A stretch of DNA of 64,000 nt from UBA3537 sp965658025 (GCA_965658025.1 CBFHQL010000004.1:88115-152114); one strand, 5' to 3'. Numbered from the stretch's first letter, positions 50,589-59,475 are shown. Translations and numbers: made by a program. The notes: generated by a model from the sequence alone, not told the origin.

Positions 50589-50966
50589 CTAAAGCTTCGG
50601 AATCACCAATTCTTGGTTAGGGTGAATTAAATCCGGATTTTTAAGAAGGTTTGAATTCGCTTGAAAAATCTGTTTATACTTCATGGGATCGCCATAGTAG
50701 TGTTTGGCGATTTTCCCTAAAGTTTCGCCACTTTTTACGGTATGGCGGTGGTATACACTGTCGTCAGCCACACGGATATCGGCCTTGATATCGGTAGGGT
50801 TTTGCCCTCCAATAGCTTTAATTTGATCCCAAATAATGTTTTTTTCGTATTGGGTTTTGGCGGTTCCTTTAATTTTTAAAACGCCATTTTCTTCGGAAAC
50901 ATCCCCGTTTTGGATGTTGAGTTCGGTGCCTAAGTCCAACACCGATTGGTATTTTTGCTTAATCAT
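50589..50966 (-). CDS. LysM and BON-like domain protein
   Basis: 125 residues without a signal peptide. The N-terminal half (about 1-65) has a BON-like pattern (NGVLKIKGTAKTQYEKNIIW, DIKADIRVADDSVY). The C-terminal half is a LysM domain (HRHTVKSGETLGKIAKHYYG then NPDLIHPNQELVIPKL). The architecture is that of YgaU/Kbp, a cytoplasmic potassium-sensing protein in E. coli, so LysM need not mean wall binding here. It is divergent from rpsA across 266 bp. Confidence 0.85.
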   Translation of the reverse strand: MIKQKYQSVLDLGTELNIQNGDVSEENGVLKIKGTAKTQYEKNIIWDQIKAIGGQNPTDIKADIRVADDSVYHRHTVKSGETLGKIAKHYYGDPMKYKQIFQANSNLLKNPDLIHPNQELVIPKL

Positions 50967-51088
50967 AATAGTAGATTATAGGGTTAATAATGATTTAAAA
51001 TTATACTATTTTTTCGTTTTTCATTAATTTTTTTAAACAAAATTTTAATTCAAAAAGCTATTCCTCTGTGAATCAGAGAGATAAATAT

Positions 51089-51119
51089 TTGTCCAAATTA
51101 GAGATTAGTCGTATTATTG
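51089..51119 (+). promoter_or_regulatory. Probable rpsA promoter
   Basis: -33 TTG at 51089-51091 and -7 TATTATTG at 51112-51119 (one mismatch to TAnnTTTG), spacer 20 nt. It predicts a transcript start near 51125 and a leader of about 108 nt. A small CTCTG/CAGAG inverted repeat lies just upstream (51064-51078). Confidence 0.5.
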
Positions 51120-51132
51120 CACTCTTCTTAGC

Positions 51133-51214
51133 AAAAAAGGTTGGAGAGAAGAATGAAAAAACGTTAACACTTCTGTGTGTTTTGCAGTAAATCCAACCAA
51201 AACTACACACAGAA
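51133..51214 (+). promoter_or_regulatory. Structured leader of rpsA with a mini-ORF
   Basis: The 10-bp stem TTCTGTGTGT (51171-51180) with ACACACAGAA (51205-51214) is extended inward by TTTG/CAAA after a 3-nt bulge, with a 13-nt loop. It ends 18 nt before the rpsA ATG. Upstream, GGAG (51143-51146) precedes a four-codon frame ATG AAA AAA CGT TAA (51153-51167). A translational autoregulatory site for S1 is a reasonable inference. Confidence 0.5.
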
Positions 51215-51232
51215 TACAAACTATAATCAGCT

Positions 51233-53062
51233 ATGGCTGAAGAACAAACTACTCAAGCGGAGGAGTCTACACAAGACACTCCAGTTGTTGAAACAACAAC
51301 AAACGAAGCTCAATCCAATCCTGAGCAATTTTTAAAAGATTTTAACTGGCACAACTACGAAGAAGGAATTGATCCTGTTGCGGACGAAAAACTCGATGAA
51401 TTCGAAAAACTCGTTTCTGAAAACTTTGTTGAGACTTTAGATGATCAGGTTGTAGAAGGAACTGTAATTCACATTTCTGACCGCGATGCTATTATCGACA
51501 TCAATGCAAAGTCTGAAGGTGTTATTTCACTCAATGAGTTCAGATATAATCCAAATCTTGCTGTTGGTGACAAAGTGGAAGTCCTTATCGATGTTCGCGA
51601 GGACATTACAGGACAACTTGTGCTATCGCACAGAAAAGCACGTGTCATTAAAGCATGGGATCGTGTCATTGCCGCCAATGAAACAGGCGAAATTGTCAAT
51701 GGATTTGTGAAGTGCCGTACAAAAGGAGGTATGATTGTCGATGTATTTGGTATCGAAGCATTCCTTCCTGGATCTCAAATTGATGTTAAACCCATCAGAG
51801 ATTACGATCAGTATGTAAACAAAACAATGGAGTTCAAAGTGGTAAAAATCAACCACGAGTTCAAAAATGTTGTGGTATCACACAAAGCACTTATTGAAGC
51901 GGATATTGAAATTCAAAAGAAAGAAATCATCAGTCAACTCGAAAAAGGTCAAGTTCTCGAAGGTATTGTCAAAAACATTACTTCTTATGGGGTATTTATG
52001 GATCTTGGAGGTGTTGATGGTCTTGTTCATATTACGGACCTATCATGGTCGAGAATCAACCACCCAAGTGAAATTGTTGAACTCGATGAGAAACTCAACG
52101 TTGTTATCCTTGATTTTGATGAAAACAAATCGAGAATACAATTGGGGCTTAAGCAGTTGAGCAAACACCCATGGGATGCTCTTGGTGAAGACGTTAAAGT
52201 CGGAGACGAAGTGGAAGGTAAAGTTGTCGTTATTGCAGACTACGGTGCATTTATTGAAGTCGCTGAAGGTGTAGAAGGATTGATTCACGTTTCAGAAATG
52301 TCTTGGTCTACGCACTTGCGTTCTGCACAAGATTTTGTGAGTGTTGGTGATGTTGTAAAAGCACAAATTTTGACACTCGACAGAGAAGACCGTAAAATGT
52401 CTTTAGGCATCAAGCAACTTTCGCAAGATCCATGGACCGATATTACTTCTAAATTCCCAGTAGGATTCAAACACAAAGGTATTGTAAGAAACTTTACAAA
52501 CTTTGGTGTATTTGTTGAAATGGAAGAAGGAATTGATGGTCTTATTTACATCTCTGATTTGTCTTGGACTAAGAAAATCAAGCACCCAAGCGAATTTTGC
52601 GCTGTAGGTGACGAACTTGAAGTTGTTGTTCTCGAATTAGACGTTGAAGGAAGAAAATTGAGCCTAGGACACAAGCAAACTAAGGAAAACCCTTGGGACA
52701 AATATGAAGCTGAATTTGGTTTGAATACAAAGCACACAGCTTCAATATTAGAACTTGTGGACAAAGGCGCAACAGTACAGTTCAACGACGATATCGTTGC
52801 ATTTATACCTTCTCGTCATTTAGAGAAAGAAGACGGTACTAAGCTTAAGAAAGGTGAAGAAGCAGAATTCGTCATCATTGAATTTAGTAAAGAATTCAAA
52901 AGAGTTGTTGCATCGCACACAGCGATCTTCAAAGCAGAAGAAGTGAAAAACGTTAAAGCTGCAGCTAAAAAAGCAGCCAAAGCTGCTTCCGAAGCTAAAA
53001 CTACTCTTGGTGATGCGAATGAAGCACTTCAAGCGTTGAAAGACAAAATGGATGGCAAATAA
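51233..53062 (+). CDS. rpsA: 30S ribosomal protein S1
   Basis: 609 residues with six S1/OB repeats. Their core strands can be seen as VVEGTVIHISDRDAIIDINA, IVNGFVKCRTKGGMIVDVFG, VLEGIVKNITSYGVFMDLGG, EVEGKVVVIADYGAFIEVAE, KHKGIVRNFTNFGVFVEMEE and KHTASILELVDKGATVQFND. An acidic N-terminal extension (about 45 residues, Glu/Thr/Gln-rich) and an Ala/Lys-rich tail flank them. S1 recruits mRNA to the 30S subunit, which matters in a phylum that rarely uses Shine-Dalgarno pairing. Monocistronic, with a structured leader and its own terminator. Confidence 0.97.
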   Translation: MAEEQTTQAEESTQDTPVVETTTNEAQSNPEQFLKDFNWHNYEEGIDPVADEKLDEFEKLVSENFVETLDDQVVEGTVIHISDRDAIIDINAKSEGVISLNEFRYNPNLAVGDKVEVLIDVREDITGQLVLSHRKARVIKAWDRVIAANETGEIVNGFVKCRTKGGMIVDVFGIEAFLPGSQIDVKPIRDYDQYVNKTMEFKVVKINHEFKNVVVSHKALIEADIEIQKKEIISQLEKGQVLEGIVKNITSYGVFMDLGGVDGLVHITDLSWSRINHPSEIVELDEKLNVVILDFDENKSRIQLGLKQLSKHPWDALGEDVKVGDEVEGKVVVIADYGAFIEVAEGVEGLIHVSEMSWSTHLRSAQDFVSVGDVVKAQILTLDREDRKMSLGIKQLSQDPWTDITSKFPVGFKHKGIVRNFTNFGVFVEMEEGIDGLIYISDLSWTKKIKHPSEFCAVGDELEVVVLELDVEGRKLSLGHKQTKENPWDKYEAEFGLNTKHTASILELVDKGATVQFNDDIVAFIPSRHLEKEDGTKLKKGEEAEFVIIEFSKEFKRVVASHTAIFKAEEVKNVKAAAKKAAKAASEAKTTLGDANEALQALKDKMDGK

Positions 53063-53077
53063 ATCATCTTAATAGTT

Positions 53078-53115
53078 AAAAAAAAGTCCTTCGTTAAGAA
53101 GGGCTTTTTTTATTT
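53078..53115 (+). terminator. Intrinsic terminator of rpsA
   Basis: The stem AAGTCCTTC with GAAGGGCTT (one G-U), 5-nt loop, flanked by an A-run and followed by a T-run. Confidence 0.9.
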
Positions 53116-53199
53116 TTAAAAGAATTAACTTTTTTTTGTAACTGAAAAAATCTGTTATAGTTAATTTTATACTTCAATAAACAAAAAAATAAAAAAATT

Positions 53200-54786
53200 A
53201 TGGGTTTTATGGAAATCCCCCCACAATTCAAAATCAATTCATTAATTCATCAAAAAACCTATCTCGTTGGTGGTGAATTGAAATCTTGGACAGGTGCAAC
53301 TTCTGATGTATATTCTACAATTTCTTCTACTGAAGATTACGCACCAACACTTTTGGGCTCAATTCCTTTATTGGAAAAAGAACAAGCTATGGAAGCGCTT
53401 GATGCAGCATCTGAAGCATACAACAACGGACAAGGTTTGTGGCCAACAATGAGAGTTGCTGATCGAATAGCATGTATGGAAAAATTTGCTGAACAAATGA
53501 AAACCAAACGTGCTGAAGTCGTCAAATACCTAATGTGGGAAATCGGTAAAAATCTAAAAGACTCAGAAAAAGAATTCGATAGAACAGTCGACTATATTTT
53601 AGACACTATAGATGACTATAAGCAGCTCGATCGTAATGCGGCAAAATTTCATAAGCACTCTGGTGTTTATGCCCACATAAGAAGAGGGCCGTTAGGGGTT
53701 GTGTTGTGTTTAGGCCCGTATAATTATCCATTAAACGAAACTTTTGCGCTTTTGATCCCCGCATTAATTATGGGGAATACTACCATTTTTAAACCCGCAA
53801 AATTGGGGGTTCTTTTGCTTATACCGTTAATGGAGGCCTTTCAAAATAGTTTTCCCAAAGGCGTGGTCAATATCCTTTTTGGACGTGGTAGAACGCTCGC
53901 TTCACCTCTTATGGAAACAGGTAAAATTGATGTTTTGGCACTTATTGGACATAGCAATTCGGCCAATGCACTTCAAAATGCACACCCAAAGAAAAACAGA
54001 CTTAGAATTGTACTTGGTCTTGAAGCCAAAAACCCAGCCATTGTCCTTCCAGATGCCGATTTGGATTTAGCCGTCAAAGAATGTATCGCAGGTACTTTAT
54101 CCTTCAATGGGCAGCGTTGTACAGCGTTGAAAATTTTGTACGTCCATGAAACTATTTTTGATGCATTTAAAGATAAATTTTCTGCAGAAGTAGATGCGCT
54201 TAAGTTTGGAAATCCATGGGAAGATGGCGCTATGCTTACACCACTTCCAGAACCCAATAAACCTGATTATATTGAAGGCTTGATACAAGATGCAAAGGAA
54301 AAAGGCGCAACAATACTAAACAAAAAAGGAGGGATGCGCACCGAAAATTACATTTTTCCATCGGTACTCTATCCAGTAAACAAGACCATGGATGTGTATC
54401 ATGAGGAACAATTTGGACCAGTAATACCAATCATGACCTTCAAAGATATTCAACAACCTTTGGACGATATGGCAGAATCTAATTACGGTCAGCAAGTCAG
54501 TGTATTTGGAAAAGATACAAAAACTCTTGCACCACTGATTGATACGCTTGTAAATTTGGTTTGTCGTGTAAATTTAAACAGTTCGTGCCAGCGTGGACCA
54601 GATGTTTTTCCTTTTACAGGAAGAAAAGACTCTGCTTTTAGTACATTAAGCGTTCGTGATGCCTTGCGTTCATTTTCCATTAGAACTTTTGTAGCGGCCA
54701 AAGATAATCCGTACAACAGTGAAATTTTAAAAGAAATGCTTGACGAAAAGCAATCCAATTTCATTAGTACAGATTATCTATTGTAA
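53200..54786 (+). CDS. gapN: NADP-dependent glyceraldehyde-3-phosphate dehydrogenase (non-phosphorylating)
   Basis: A 528-residue aldehyde dehydrogenase superfamily member. GVVLCLGPYNYPLNETFALL is the cofactor entry segment, LGLEAKNPAIVLPDADLDLA carries the general-base Glu, and FNGQRCTALKILYV the nucleophile Cys. EEQFGPVIPIM and NSSCQRGPDVFPFTGRKDS at the C-terminus fit the GapN branch. It oxidises glyceraldehyde-3-phosphate directly to 3-phosphoglycerate with NADP+, giving NADPH without ATP. Single gene; no clear -7 box upstream. Confidence 0.88.
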   Translation: MGFMEIPPQFKINSLIHQKTYLVGGELKSWTGATSDVYSTISSTEDYAPTLLGSIPLLEKEQAMEALDAASEAYNNGQGLWPTMRVADRIACMEKFAEQMKTKRAEVVKYLMWEIGKNLKDSEKEFDRTVDYILDTIDDYKQLDRNAAKFHKHSGVYAHIRRGPLGVVLCLGPYNYPLNETFALLIPALIMGNTTIFKPAKLGVLLLIPLMEAFQNSFPKGVVNILFGRGRTLASPLMETGKIDVLALIGHSNSANALQNAHPKKNRLRIVLGLEAKNPAIVLPDADLDLAVKECIAGTLSFNGQRCTALKILYVHETIFDAFKDKFSAEVDALKFGNPWEDGAMLTPLPEPNKPDYIEGLIQDAKEKGATILNKKGGMRTENYIFPSVLYPVNKTMDVYHEEQFGPVIPIMTFKDIQQPLDDMAESNYGQQVSVFGKDTKTLAPLIDTLVNLVCRVNLNSSCQRGPDVFPFTGRKDSAFSTLSVRDALRSFSIRTFVAAKDNPYNSEILKEMLDEKQSNFISTDYLL

Positions 54787-54863
54787 ATCGTTTTTGTTTT
54801 TAGTGTAAACATAAATTTGCGTAGTGAACTCTATGCGAGAATAGGTAAATCAAATTTTTCTAT

Positions 54864-54871
54864 TACCTTTG
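54864..54871 (+). promoter_or_regulatory. -7 promoter element of the pyrR operon
   Basis: TACCTTTG (TAnnTTTG), ending 23 nt before the pyrR ATG at 54895. It rules out the longer upstream reading. The leader is too short (about 17 nt) for a Bacillus-type PyrR attenuator. Confidence 0.6.
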
Positions 54872-54894
54872 CGCACGAATACGTTGAAAATACT

Positions 54895-55434
54895 ATGAGT
54901 CAAAAAGTTTTACTGAACGAAAAAGAAGTAAACATTATCCTCCACCGATTGGCTTGTCAACTCATTGAAAAACACAACGATTTTTCGAATACTATTCTAG
55001 TGGGTTTACAACCAAGAGGAAAGTACCTACTAAATCGACTCACGCAATTATTAGCATCAGATTATAATATTTCTAACCCCCAAGTGGGTTATCTTGATAT
55101 TACCTTTTATAGAGATGATTTTAGAAGATCTAGCAAAGTGCTTGAAGCAAGTGCAACAGAGATGGACTTTATTGTAGAGGGTAAAAATGTAGTTTTTATA
55201 GATGATGTATTATACACAGGACGCAGTATCCGCGCTGCGCTCACTGCGATTCAGTCTTATGGCCGTCCACAAAGCATAGAATTACTCATTTTGATCGACC
55301 GAAGATTTAGTAGACATCTGCCCATTCAGCCCGATTATCGCGGTCGGCAGGTCGATGCCATAGATGAAGAAAAAGTTATAGTCAACTGGAAAGAAACACA
55401 AGGTGAAGACGCCGTTTATTTGATAAAACAATAG
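54895..55434 (+). CDS. pyrR: PyrR: pyrimidine regulator / uracil phosphoribosyltransferase
   Basis: 179 residues of the PRTase fold. MSQKVLLNEKEVNIILHRLA is the usual N-terminus. GLQPRGKYLLNRL, YLDITFYRDDFRR and the PRPP loop VVFIDDVLYTGRSIRAAL follow, and LLILIDRRFSRHLPIQPDY is near the end. PyrR makes UMP from uracil and in Firmicutes attenuates pyr mRNA. Here no antiterminator leader fits upstream, so control may be different or absent. pyrB follows after 3 nt. Confidence 0.93.
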   Translation: MSQKVLLNEKEVNIILHRLACQLIEKHNDFSNTILVGLQPRGKYLLNRLTQLLASDYNISNPQVGYLDITFYRDDFRRSSKVLEASATEMDFIVEGKNVVFIDDVLYTGRSIRAALTAIQSYGRPQSIELLILIDRRFSRHLPIQPDYRGRQVDAIDEEKVIVNWKETQGEDAVYLIKQ

Positions 55435-55437
55435 ATT

Positions 55438-56367
55438 ATGAGCACATTGAGTGTAGATCACTTATTAGGAATTAAACAGCTTACAAAAGATGATATTCAT
55501 TTAATTTTTGAAACTGCCGATCACTTTAAACAAGTCATCAATCGTCCCATAAAAAAAGTTCCTTCTTTGCGTGATATCACTATTGCTAATCTCTTTTTTG
55601 AAAACTCGACACGTACCAAGCTTTCTTTTGAAATTGCTCAAAAACGTCTTTCGGCTGATGTTATTAATTTTTCTGCTGGTCAATCTTCCTTAAAAAAAGG
55701 CGAAACCCTTATTGATACCGTCAATAACATTTTGTCCATGAAGGTAGATATGGTGGTCATGCGCCACCCAAAACCTGGTGCTGCAGAATTTTTGATGCGT
55801 CATGTCGATGCGAAAATCATTAATGCTGGTGATGGTGCACATGAGCATCCTACACAAGCCCTATTAGATACCTATTCGATTCGTGAGCGATTGGGTACGG
55901 TTGCCAACAAAAAAGTTGTTATTGTAGGGGATATTTTACACAGTAGAGTAGCCCTTTCCAATATTTTCGCACTCCAGCTTCTTGGTGCTGAAGTTATGGT
56001 TTGTGGTCCAAAATCTTTAATCCCAAAACATATCGAAGACCTCGGTGTTCAAGTAGAAACTAACCTTAAAAAAGCTCTTGAATGGTGTGATGTCGCCAAT
56101 ATGCTACGTGTTCAAAATGAACGCATGGAAGTCAGTTATTTTCCATCTACACGAGAATATACTCAACAATATGGCGTCAATAAAGCACTTTTAGATGAGT
56201 TGGAACACCCCATTGTTATAATGCACCCTGGCCCTATCAATAGAGGTGTAGAAATTACAAGCGATGTTGCCGATTCCGATCAAGCGATTATTTTGGATCA
56301 AGTAGAAAATGGTGTTGCTATTCGTATGGCAGTGACCTATTTATTAGCTTCAAAAATTAAGTCCTAA
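55438..56367 (+). CDS. pyrB: Aspartate carbamoyltransferase catalytic subunit
   Basis: A 309-residue enzyme of de novo pyrimidine synthesis that joins carbamoyl phosphate and aspartate. FFENSTRTKLSFEIAQKRL holds the carbamoyl-phosphate STRT motif. DMVVMRHPKPGA, GDGAHEHPTQALLDTYSI, and MHPGPINRGVEI (PGPxNRG) are all intact. No pyrI regulatory subunit is adjacent. It lies between pyrR (3 nt) and a small gene that begins inside its stop codon (1-nt overlap). Confidence 0.97.
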   Translation: MSTLSVDHLLGIKQLTKDDIHLIFETADHFKQVINRPIKKVPSLRDITIANLFFENSTRTKLSFEIAQKRLSADVINFSAGQSSLKKGETLIDTVNNILSMKVDMVVMRHPKPGAAEFLMRHVDAKIINAGDGAHEHPTQALLDTYSIRERLGTVANKKVVIVGDILHSRVALSNIFALQLLGAEVMVCGPKSLIPKHIEDLGVQVETNLKKALEWCDVANMLRVQNERMEVSYFPSTREYTQQYGVNKALLDELEHPIVIMHPGPINRGVEITSDVADSDQAIILDQVENGVAIRMAVTYLLASKIKS

Positions 56368-56699
56368 TGAAGTTTGAACTAAAAGATCAAAACATTCTTG
56401 TTTATCAGGAGGAACAACTTTCTTCTGAATTTTTTGCTGCATACGACCTTCATTACCCTGAATTTCAATCCTATAACATCATTTTTTTTCCTGCAAAAGC
56501 TCAAGTACTTACATCAGATTTTTCTAATGCTTTATTTGAGTTTACAAAAGCGCATCAAGCCCAAAAGAAATCATTTGTTGTTGTATCTGCTCATTGGATA
56601 AGCAATGAACTCCCTGAAGAACTAGTATGCGTACCCACTTTGCAGGAAGCCATCGACCTTATAGAAATGGACGAAATGCAACGTGATTTAGGATTTTAA
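56367..56699 (+). CDS. Small conserved protein between pyrB and rnz, unknown function
   Basis: 110 residues, soluble, alternating hydrophobic strands and helices (MKFELKDQNILVYQEEQLSS, NIIFFPAKAQVLTSDFSNAL, KKSFVVVSAHWI, PTLQEAIDLIEMDEMQRDLG). The alpha/beta layout is faintly like a STAS domain, but key residues cannot be confirmed. It shares one base with the pyrB stop and is 11 nt upstream of rnz, so it is part of the pyrR operon. A link to tRNA processing or to PyrB is suggested only by position. Confidence 0.6.
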   Translation: MKFELKDQNILVYQEEQLSSEFFAAYDLHYPEFQSYNIIFFPAKAQVLTSDFSNALFEFTKAHQAQKKSFVVVSAHWISNELPEELVCVPTLQEAIDLIEMDEMQRDLGF

Positions 56700-56710
56700 A
56701 AATTTAGACT

Positions 56711-57616
56711 GTGAAACTAACGATATTGGGATGCTATAGTGCTACGCCAAGAATTTCTGCGCATACGACTGCTCAGGTTTTGGAGTCCAGAGGACATACT
56801 TTTCTCATAGATTGTGGGGAAGGCACTCAAATGGAGTTGAGAAAAAACAGAGTAAAATTCAACCAAATCAAGCATGTTTTTATCTCTCATTTGCATGGTG
56901 ATCATTGTTTTGGTTTAATTGGTTTAATTTCCACATTCCGCTTGCTTAATCGTGAAGCGGATTTGCATATTTATGGTCCTAAAGGGATAAAGGAACTCAT
57001 CATGTTGCAATTGAAATTATCCAAGTCATGGGTCAATTTTAGTTTAATTTTCCATGAATTAAAAGACCTTGAATCTGAGCTAATTTTCGAAGATGAAAAG
57101 ATTGAAGTGCATACCATTCCTCTCGATCATAGGGTGTATACCAACGGATTTTTATTTAAAGAAAAACCATTTGACCGCAAACTGCTTATTGAGGAAGCAG
57201 AAGCCAGAAATATTGATGTTGCATACTATAGGAAACTCAAACAAGGCGACGATGTCATCAACAATGATGGTGAGTTGATATCAAATACTGAGGTAACAAC
57301 AGATGGAATCCGCCCTAAAAGCTATGCTTTTTGTAGCGATACAGCATACAATGAAGCGGTTGTACCACTGGTTAAAAATGTAGATGTTTTGTACCACGAA
57401 TCTACGTTTTTGGACGCACATGCCGATTTATGTGCAAAAACGAAACACTCAACAGCAAAGCAAGCGGCTAAAATTGCCAAAAATGCGCAGGTCGGTACAC
57501 TTATTCTTGGCCACTATTCATCGCGTTATACAGATTTGGAAGATTTTAAAACTGAGGCACAAACCGTTTTTGATCGTGTCGAACTTGCTGAAGATGGGCG
57601 TATATTTTCAATTTAA
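56711..57616 (+). CDS. rnz: Ribonuclease Z
   Basis: A 301-residue metallo-beta-lactamase-fold endonuclease that trims tRNA 3' ends. VFISHLHGDHCFGLIGLIST is the HxHxDH zinc motif near residue 60-66. AFCSDTAYNEAVVPLVKNVD and YHESTFLDAHADLC carry further ligands. AKTKHSTAKQAAKIAKNAQV and LGHYSSRYTDLEDF are typical of bacterial RNase Z. The start is GTG. It ends the pyrR-pyrB-unknown-rnz transcript. Confidence 0.95.
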   Translation: MKLTILGCYSATPRISAHTTAQVLESRGHTFLIDCGEGTQMELRKNRVKFNQIKHVFISHLHGDHCFGLIGLISTFRLLNREADLHIYGPKGIKELIMLQLKLSKSWVNFSLIFHELKDLESELIFEDEKIEVHTIPLDHRVYTNGFLFKEKPFDRKLLIEEAEARNIDVAYYRKLKQGDDVINNDGELISNTEVTTDGIRPKSYAFCSDTAYNEAVVPLVKNVDVLYHESTFLDAHADLCAKTKHSTAKQAAKIAKNAQVGTLILGHYSSRYTDLEDFKTEAQTVFDRVELAEDGRIFSI

Positions 57617-57631
57617 ATCCTGTTTATTGCC

Positions 57632-57805
57632 TCACAAATAGTTAAACACCCGTCTACTCAATAAGAACGTAATTCCTAATAAGACTAAAATGTAAAACCA
57701 ACGTTTTTTGGTTCTAGGTTTTCTGATTTTTTTTACCAATAAATAGATAAAATAAGCATATAACAACAAGGTTACTATATCAGAAACGATGTCAATTGTA
57801 CTCAT
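57632..57805 (-). CDS. Small two-helix membrane protein (57 residues)
   Basis: An ATG frame of 57 codons in what would otherwise be a 342-bp gap. Helix 1 is about 8-24 (SDIVTLLLYAYFIYLLV), followed by a strongly basic loop (KKIRKPRTKKRW), and helix 2 about 37-50 (FYILVLLGITFLL) with a short basic tail. The positive-inside rule fits a hairpin with a cytoplasmic loop. It is 153 nt downstream of the TIGR02757 gene on the same strand and tail-to-tail with rnz. No family recognised. 57806-57958 shows no other gene. Confidence 0.55.
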   Translation of the reverse strand: MSTIDIVSDIVTLLLYAYFIYLLVKKIRKPRTKKRWFYILVLLGITFLLSRRVFNYL

Positions 57806-57958
57806 AACTAGTTCAATACGTTACTAAAAAAGAATCTTAAACTTGTAAACGTACTTCTGAACAACTATACAAACGACAAAACGAACACGCCGAATAAGAA
57901 TATATTTCTGAGAAAAATGATTTTCTGGGGCAAGCAGAAGTTCAAATTTAAAAAAAAA

Positions 57959-58756
57959 TTAAAAATTTTCAAAAACACCCAGACCAAATAATGCGAAATC
58001 ATATTTAACAGGGTCTTTGTTGTCAAATTTTCGAAGGTTTTGATCTAATTCTGCCAATGCTTTGGCATCATTTTGTGTTCTGCTTAAAAGTCCTAGTTTT
58101 CGAGCAACCTTACCAGAATGTACATCCAAAGGGCAGGAGAGAAGGGCAGGTGAAAGGGTTTTCCAAAGGCCAAAATCAACTCCAGAGACATTGGGGCGTA
58201 TCATCCAACGCAAAAACATATTGATGCGTTTTGCAGCCGAATTTTTCAGTGGATCACTAATGTGTTTTTCAGTTCTTTTGGTATGTTCTATTTCAAAAAA
58301 TAGGGTTTTGAATTTGTGAATAGCATACTGCAAACGTCCATCTCTTTTATTCTGAGAAAAAAGAGGTTCCATGCCTCCGTGTTTTGAATAGATATGCCGC
58401 AGACTTTTGATGAATTGTTTTGCATCAATGCTGTTGAATGTACGATGAACAAAGCCTTCAAAAACAGATAAATCTTGTGGTTCATGTGTCATCACAAAAT
58501 CATAGGGTGCATGATCCATAAGTGCCATAAAGCGCTGTGCATTTTTGATGATACTTTTTCGATTGCCCCAAGCAATAGTCGCGGTCAAAAAAGCAGCAAT
58601 TTCGATGTCTTCTTTTTTAGAAAACAAATGCGGTATTTGTATGGGGTCACTCTCTATGAACTGTGTGGTGTTGTAGTGTTGGACTTTGGCGTCTAAAAAC
58701 TGCTTGAGTTCATCAAAACTTAACCCATTATAGGATTTAAGATGATACTTGTCCAT
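57959..58756 (-). CDS. TIGR02757 family protein
   Basis: 265 residues. LKSYNGLSFDELKQFLDAKV, ATIAWGNRKSIIKNAQRFMA, MLRWMIRP-like FLRWMIRPNVSGVDFGLWKT and LLSCPLDVHSGKVARKLGLL are what I recall of the Bacteroidetes/spirochaete family TIGR02757. The helical layout and HSGKVARKLGLL segment are faintly like HhH-GPD DNA glycosylases. The Met at 58756 is chosen (MDKYHLKSYN); an upstream ATG would extend deeper into lolD. It overlaps lolD by 20 nt. Confidence 0.83.
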   Translation of the reverse strand: MDKYHLKSYNGLSFDELKQFLDAKVQHYNTTQFIESDPIQIPHLFSKKEDIEIAAFLTATIAWGNRKSIIKNAQRFMALMDHAPYDFVMTHEPQDLSVFEGFVHRTFNSIDAKQFIKSLRHIYSKHGGMEPLFSQNKRDGRLQYAIHKFKTLFFEIEHTKRTEKHISDPLKNSAAKRINMFLRWMIRPNVSGVDFGLWKTLSPALLSCPLDVHSGKVARKLGLLSRTQNDAKALAELDQNLRKFDNKDPVKYDFALFGLGVFENF

Positions 58757-59399
58757 CTGTAATGGTGATTTTTCGGTCGGCCATATTGGCCAATTCATCA
58801 TTGTGCGTCACAATGATAAATGTGTATCCAAAGGCATCTCTGAGTTCAAAAAATAACTGATGCAATTGCGTTGCAGAAGTACTGTCTAAGTTTCCAGAGG
58901 GTTCATCGGCCAAAACCAAAAGCGGATCATTAATCAATGCTCGAGCAACAGCAACACGCTGTTGTTCACCGCCCGAGAGTTCGCTTGGTTTATGATTCAG
59001 TCGTGTACTTAGTCCGAGAAAATCCAATATTTTTTTTGCTTTTTCTGTGGCTTCTTTTTCAGAAGTGCCTTTTATGTATGCCGGAATGCATACATTTTCC
59101 AAGGCGGTAAATTCTGGTAACAATTGATGGAATTGAAAAATAAATCCTAAATGTTCGTTTCTGAACTTAGCCAATTCTTTTGGGGCAAGTGTTCCAATGT
59201 TGATATCGTTAATCTTTAAAGAAGAGTCATTAGATTCAGCTGCTTTATCAAGTGTTCCTAAAATTTGTAGCAAAGTTGTTTTTCCCGCACCAGATGCACC
59301 AACAATAGAAACAATTTCTCCATTGTTTACGTTCATGTTTACTCCCTTCAATACATGGAGCTTATCATAATACTTATGAATGTTTTCGGCGCGAATCAT
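58737..59399 (-). CDS. lolD: ABC transporter ATP-binding protein, LolD family
   Basis: A 220-residue ATPase with Walker A GASGAGKTTLLQ, Q-loop FQFHQLLPEFTALENV, signature LSGGEQQRVAVARALI, Walker B LVLADEPSGNLDS and switch His in IIVTHNDELA. The MacB/LolD subgroup energises lipoprotein release from the inner membrane or related efflux. No permease gene is adjacent, so its partner is elsewhere. The ATG at 59399 gives the canonical MIRAENIHKYYDKLHVL start. Confidence 0.9.
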   Translation of the reverse strand: MIRAENIHKYYDKLHVLKGVNMNVNNGEIVSIVGASGAGKTTLLQILGTLDKAAESNDSSLKINDINIGTLAPKELAKFRNEHLGFIFQFHQLLPEFTALENVCIPAYIKGTSEKEATEKAKKILDFLGLSTRLNHKPSELSGGEQQRVAVARALINDPLLVLADEPSGNLDSTSATQLHQLFFELRDAFGYTFIIVTHNDELANMADRKITITDGQVSS

Positions 59400-59467
59400 G
59401 TTTGTAAATTTAATGGATATGATGCTGATGTGCAATCATATTATGTTTTTTTCATGTTAACTTTTAC

Positions 59468-59475
59468 TAACTTTG
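59468..59475 (+). promoter_or_regulatory. -7 promoter element of msrA
   Basis: TAACTTTG (TAnnTTTG), ending 18 nt before the ATG at 59494. A TTG at 59473 is part of the box and cannot be the start. Confidence 0.6.

Noticed and set aside
54864..54894. PyrR-dependent attenuator in front of pyrR
   Set aside because: The promoter lies only 23 nt from the ATG, leaving no room for terminator/antiterminator structures.
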